7,120 bases of DNA from an uncultured Gammaproteobacteria bacterium (GTDB taxonomy: Bacteria; Pseudomonadota; Gammaproteobacteria; Halothiobacillales; Halothiobacillaceae): positions 1 through 7,120 of the forward strand of contig CALKWL010000380.1 of NCBI GenBank assembly GCA_938004235.1. Direction: 5' to 3'. The translations under genes were made by a program, and so were the position numbers. Shown here piece by piece: positions 5,929 through 7,120 of the stretch; the stretch's first letter is position 1, and each line of letters starts with the position of its first letter. The notes under the pieces are model-generated. The model saw nothing but the letters and a program-made list of their open reading frames with translations. It was not told where the DNA came from and made no database searches.

Positions 5929-6552
5929 TCAGCAGGTGATTAAAAAAACCTTTTCAACCAGGGTCATACCCTTGCGTGAACTGGTTTCAGTGTGCAATAA
6001 CTCCACCGCCTGCGCTGCGACGAACAGCCGCTCAACCTCGGCCTGCACCACCGAAAACGGCGGACCATCCGGCGAATCGAACTCCATGTTCACCAGCAAA
6101 ATCCGGCCCTCCTTGGGTAGCACTTCCAGCAGATGCCTGGCGTAATCCACGCGCATGGCCGTAGGCAAAGCCACCAGCGCGGCACGGTCGTAAACAGCGC
6201 GCACATCCTGACAATCATCCCGGCTTAATTTGAAGAAATCCCCGCACAGCAGCGTCATATCCGGCAAGTCATAGCCGCAATAATGCGCGTGCTGCACCGG
6301 CTCGCCCGTCAAACCGTTCTCGGCAATAAACTCCGCCAGCGCACGCGGTGACAGCTCTACCCCCAGCACCGCATGGCCTTGCTGATGCAGCCACAGCATG
6401 TCCTTGCTCTTGCCGCACAGCGGAACCAGCACCTCATCACCCGGCGCAAGATTTAGCGCAGGCCAAAAGCGCTGCAACAGCGGATTGATCTCGGCCTGAT
6501 GAAAACCGATTTGATTCAGCGCCCAACGCACGTGCCAATAATCATGTTCCAA
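5929..6552 (-). CDS. tpm: Thiopurine S-methyltransferase (TTG start preferred)
   Basis: A cytoplasmic SAM-dependent methyltransferase that methylates thiopurines and, in pseudomonads, selenium and tellurium oxyanions. From the TTG at 6552 the product is 207 residues and begins EHDYWHVRWALNQIGFH after the initiator, the usual bacterial start (an aromatic, Trp-His, Arg/Lys-Trp, then NQIGFH). The SAM motif VLVPLCGKSKDM is at 41-52, GVELSP at 64-69, CGDFF and YDRAALVALP follow, and the end is VEKVFLITC. AAGGA lies 8 bases before the TTG. An ATG at 6618 would add 22 residues not seen in relatives and has no clear ribosome site, though it would put the gene 12 bases after the upstream one. A run of seven T in the last codons (5942-5948 on the plus strand) does not disturb the frame. 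Confidence 0.93.
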   Translation of the reverse strand: MEHDYWHVRWALNQIGFHQAEINPLLQRFWPALNLAPGDEVLVPLCGKSKDMLWLHQQGHAVLGVELSPRALAEFIAENGLTGEPVQHAHYCGYDLPDMTLLCGDFFKLSRDDCQDVRAVYDRAALVALPTAMRVDYARHLLEVLPKEGRILLVNMEFDSPDGPPFSVVQAEVERLFVAAQAVELLHTETSSRKGMTLVEKVFLITC

Positions 6553-6560
6553 TCTGGGTT

Positions 6561-6565
6561 TCCTT
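6561..6565 (-). promoter_or_regulatory. Ribosome binding site deciding the tpm start
   Basis: On the minus strand AAGGA lies 8 bases before the TTG at 6552. This is a good Shine-Dalgarno, and no comparable site precedes the ATG at 6618. It lies inside the longer reading frame, which makes the shorter TTG-initiated protein the likelier product. Confidence 0.6.
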
Positions 6566-6630
6566 GCGTCGCCAAACAATTTTTGATCGCTCCCATGCTC
6601 CAGCGTGGGGTGACTCATCCAACAGGTGAA

Positions 6631-6885
6631 TTATCCCCGGCTTTGCAGCAGGTGGCGAAGCGCTTCGATCACGTGAGGCGGGGCGGGAACCGGTGCCCCA
6701 CGTGAAATAAATTCACGAAAAGCCTGTGGCCGCGCGGACTCGAAAGCGTAACCGCGCGCCCCTCCAGGGCGTTCCCACCAGACAAGCAGGCCTTCGCGGG
6801 TGTGCACGCCTTGGGTTGCGTCGCCCGCCCGCCACTCCCATTCCATAGCTGGCACCCAAGTCCAGTCAGCGTGATTTTCGAGCAT
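6631..6885 (-). CDS. Small tryptophan-rich hypothetical protein
   Basis: Not recognised. The product has 84 residues with six tryptophans, four of them in the first 18 residues (DWTWVPAMEWEW) and a WW pair at 36-37. A glycine-rich turn (RPGGARGYAF, 39-48) is followed by a proline-rich linker (APVPAPP, 64-70) and a C-terminal helix (HVIEALRHLLQ, 71-81). There is no signal peptide or membrane segment, so it is probably cytoplasmic. The pattern suggests a small beta-rich domain with one closing helix. The ATG at 6885 has GAGGA (6893-6897) 7 bases upstream, which overlaps the stop codon of the upstream reading frame. It ends 12 to 78 bases before tpm, so the genes are likely cotranscribed. A longer-shifted frame starting at 6899 is a shadow. 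Confidence 0.7.
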   Translation of the reverse strand: MLENHADWTWVPAMEWEWRAGDATQGVHTREGLLVWWERPGGARGYAFESARPQAFREFISRGAPVPAPPHVIEALRHLLQSRG

Positions 6886-6895
6886 GACATCGTCC

Positions 6896-7120
6896 TCATA
6901 AAGCCACTATGGGCTGTTGGTTTGCCTGCATCGGGTTCGCCCCCATACTCCAGAGCGAGGGGGAGGCACAGCGTTCACCAGACCCATCACGACCGCCAGC
7001 CTTCGGCATTGTGTTGCGCAAGCCCGCACCTACGGAAGCTTGCGGGTTTTGATAGTCCGGGCGCAGCCAGCGGATATGGCCTTGCGCTTCTTCGAGCGCA
7101 CGTTGGGCGTTGAGGGCGAC
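6896..7120 (-). CDS. C-terminal end of a probable DNA methyltransferase (restriction-modification type), partial
   Basis: Open reading frame entering from the right edge, 74 residues to a TGA at 6896-6898. The first 28 residues, ALNAQRALEEAQGHIRWLRP then DYQNPQA, match a motif known from the C-terminal part of large class I SAM-dependent DNA methyltransferases of restriction-modification systems (typically ALN.ERA.EEA.G..RWLRP.(Y/F)QNP). The match is from memory, not a search. The catalytic domain lies outside the window. The following 46 residues do not look like the usual tail and coincide with repeat-like DNA (7013-7050), so the gene may be truncated or have a replaced 3' end. The next gene starts 10 bases downstream and its ribosome site overlaps this stop codon. 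Confidence 0.5.
   Translation of the reverse strand, partial: VALNAQRALEEAQGHIRWLRPDYQNPQASVGAGLRNTMPKAGGRDGSGERCASPSLWSMGANPMQANQQPIVAL
7013..7033 (-). repeat. GTAG-prefixed imperfect hairpin (REP-like)
   Basis: On the minus strand GTAG is followed by GTGCG, a 6-base loop and CGCAAC, forming a 5-bp stem with one bulged A. GTAG or GGAG plus an imperfect hairpin is the hallmark of REP sequences mobilised by RAYT transposases, and common Pseudomonas REPs contain a similar GCGGGCTTGC core. Only one copy is in the window. Confidence 0.3.
7020..7050 (+). terminator. Terminator-like hairpin on the plus strand inside the methyltransferase frame
   Basis: AAGCCCGCA (7020-7028) pairs with TGCGGGTTT (7041-7049), nine positions including one G-T wobble, with a 12-base loop and TTTT at the end. 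It looks like an intrinsic terminator reading rightward, yet it lies within the minus-strand frame and no plus-strand gene precedes it. It overlaps the REP-like hairpin. Confidence 0.35.

Noticed and set aside
5942..5948. Run of seven A (T on the coding strand) near the tpm end, possible frameshift
   Set aside because: The frame continues to a family-typical C-terminus (VEKVFLITC) with a nearby stop, so no error is indicated.
5474..6145. 223-residue plus-strand frame across b561 and tpm
   Set aside because: Pro/Ser/Thr-rich low-complexity translation that spans two real minus-strand genes; typical shadow.
6802..7113. 103-residue plus-strand frame at the right end
   Set aside because: Antisense to the small gene and to the methyltransferase motif, which is the better explanation; no recognisable features.

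Overview
The window looks like the end of a draft contig from a gammaproteobacterium with a respiratory lifestyle. The first 12 bases match the 3' end of the common Illumina adapter, so genomic sequence starts at about base 13. The gammaproteobacterial assignment rests on a ParC close to the Escherichia coli protein, an HtpX of exactly the E. coli length with a sigma-32-like promoter, and a bacterial thiopurine methyltransferase. The c-type and b-type cytochromes point to a respiring, possibly chemolithotrophic or denitrifying, cell. Genus cannot be read from this window. Composition is moderately GC-rich throughout; the large lipoprotein gene looks somewhat more mixed in codon use than its neighbours.

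Plus strand, left to right: (1) the C-terminal half of parC (topoisomerase IV subunit A), cut by the contig end; (2) htpX, a membrane zinc protease, with a heat-shock-type promoter overlapping the parC stop codon and a clean intrinsic terminator behind it; (3) a single-gene unit for a large predicted lipoprotein. I do not recognise it by name, but its layout resembles the Vibrio cholerae cytolysin/leukocidin beta-barrel pore-forming family; (4) a cytochrome c' gene followed after 28 bases by a small VOC (glyoxalase-fold) gene, probably one transcript.

Minus strand, right to left: the C-terminal end of what looks like a restriction-modification-type DNA methyltransferase enters from the right edge. 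It is followed by a tightly packed 84-residue tryptophan-rich hypothetical gene, tpm (thiopurine S-methyltransferase) and a cytochrome b561-type membrane protein. The spacings (about 10, 78 or 12, and 49 bases) suggest a read-through unit. It converges on the VOC gene with only 30 bases between.

Likely relationships: the periplasmic cytochrome c' and the membrane b-type cytochrome lie close together but on opposite strands, so a shared electron-transfer role is possible and unproven. HtpX stands as an independent heat-shock membrane quality-control gene. The most interesting item is the lipoprotein with a pore-forming-toxin-like amphipathic hairpin. Second is the methyltransferase end, whose tail departs from the family at a GTAG-prefixed imperfect hairpin like a REP element. 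I saw no tRNA, rRNA, CRISPR array, transposase or replication origin.
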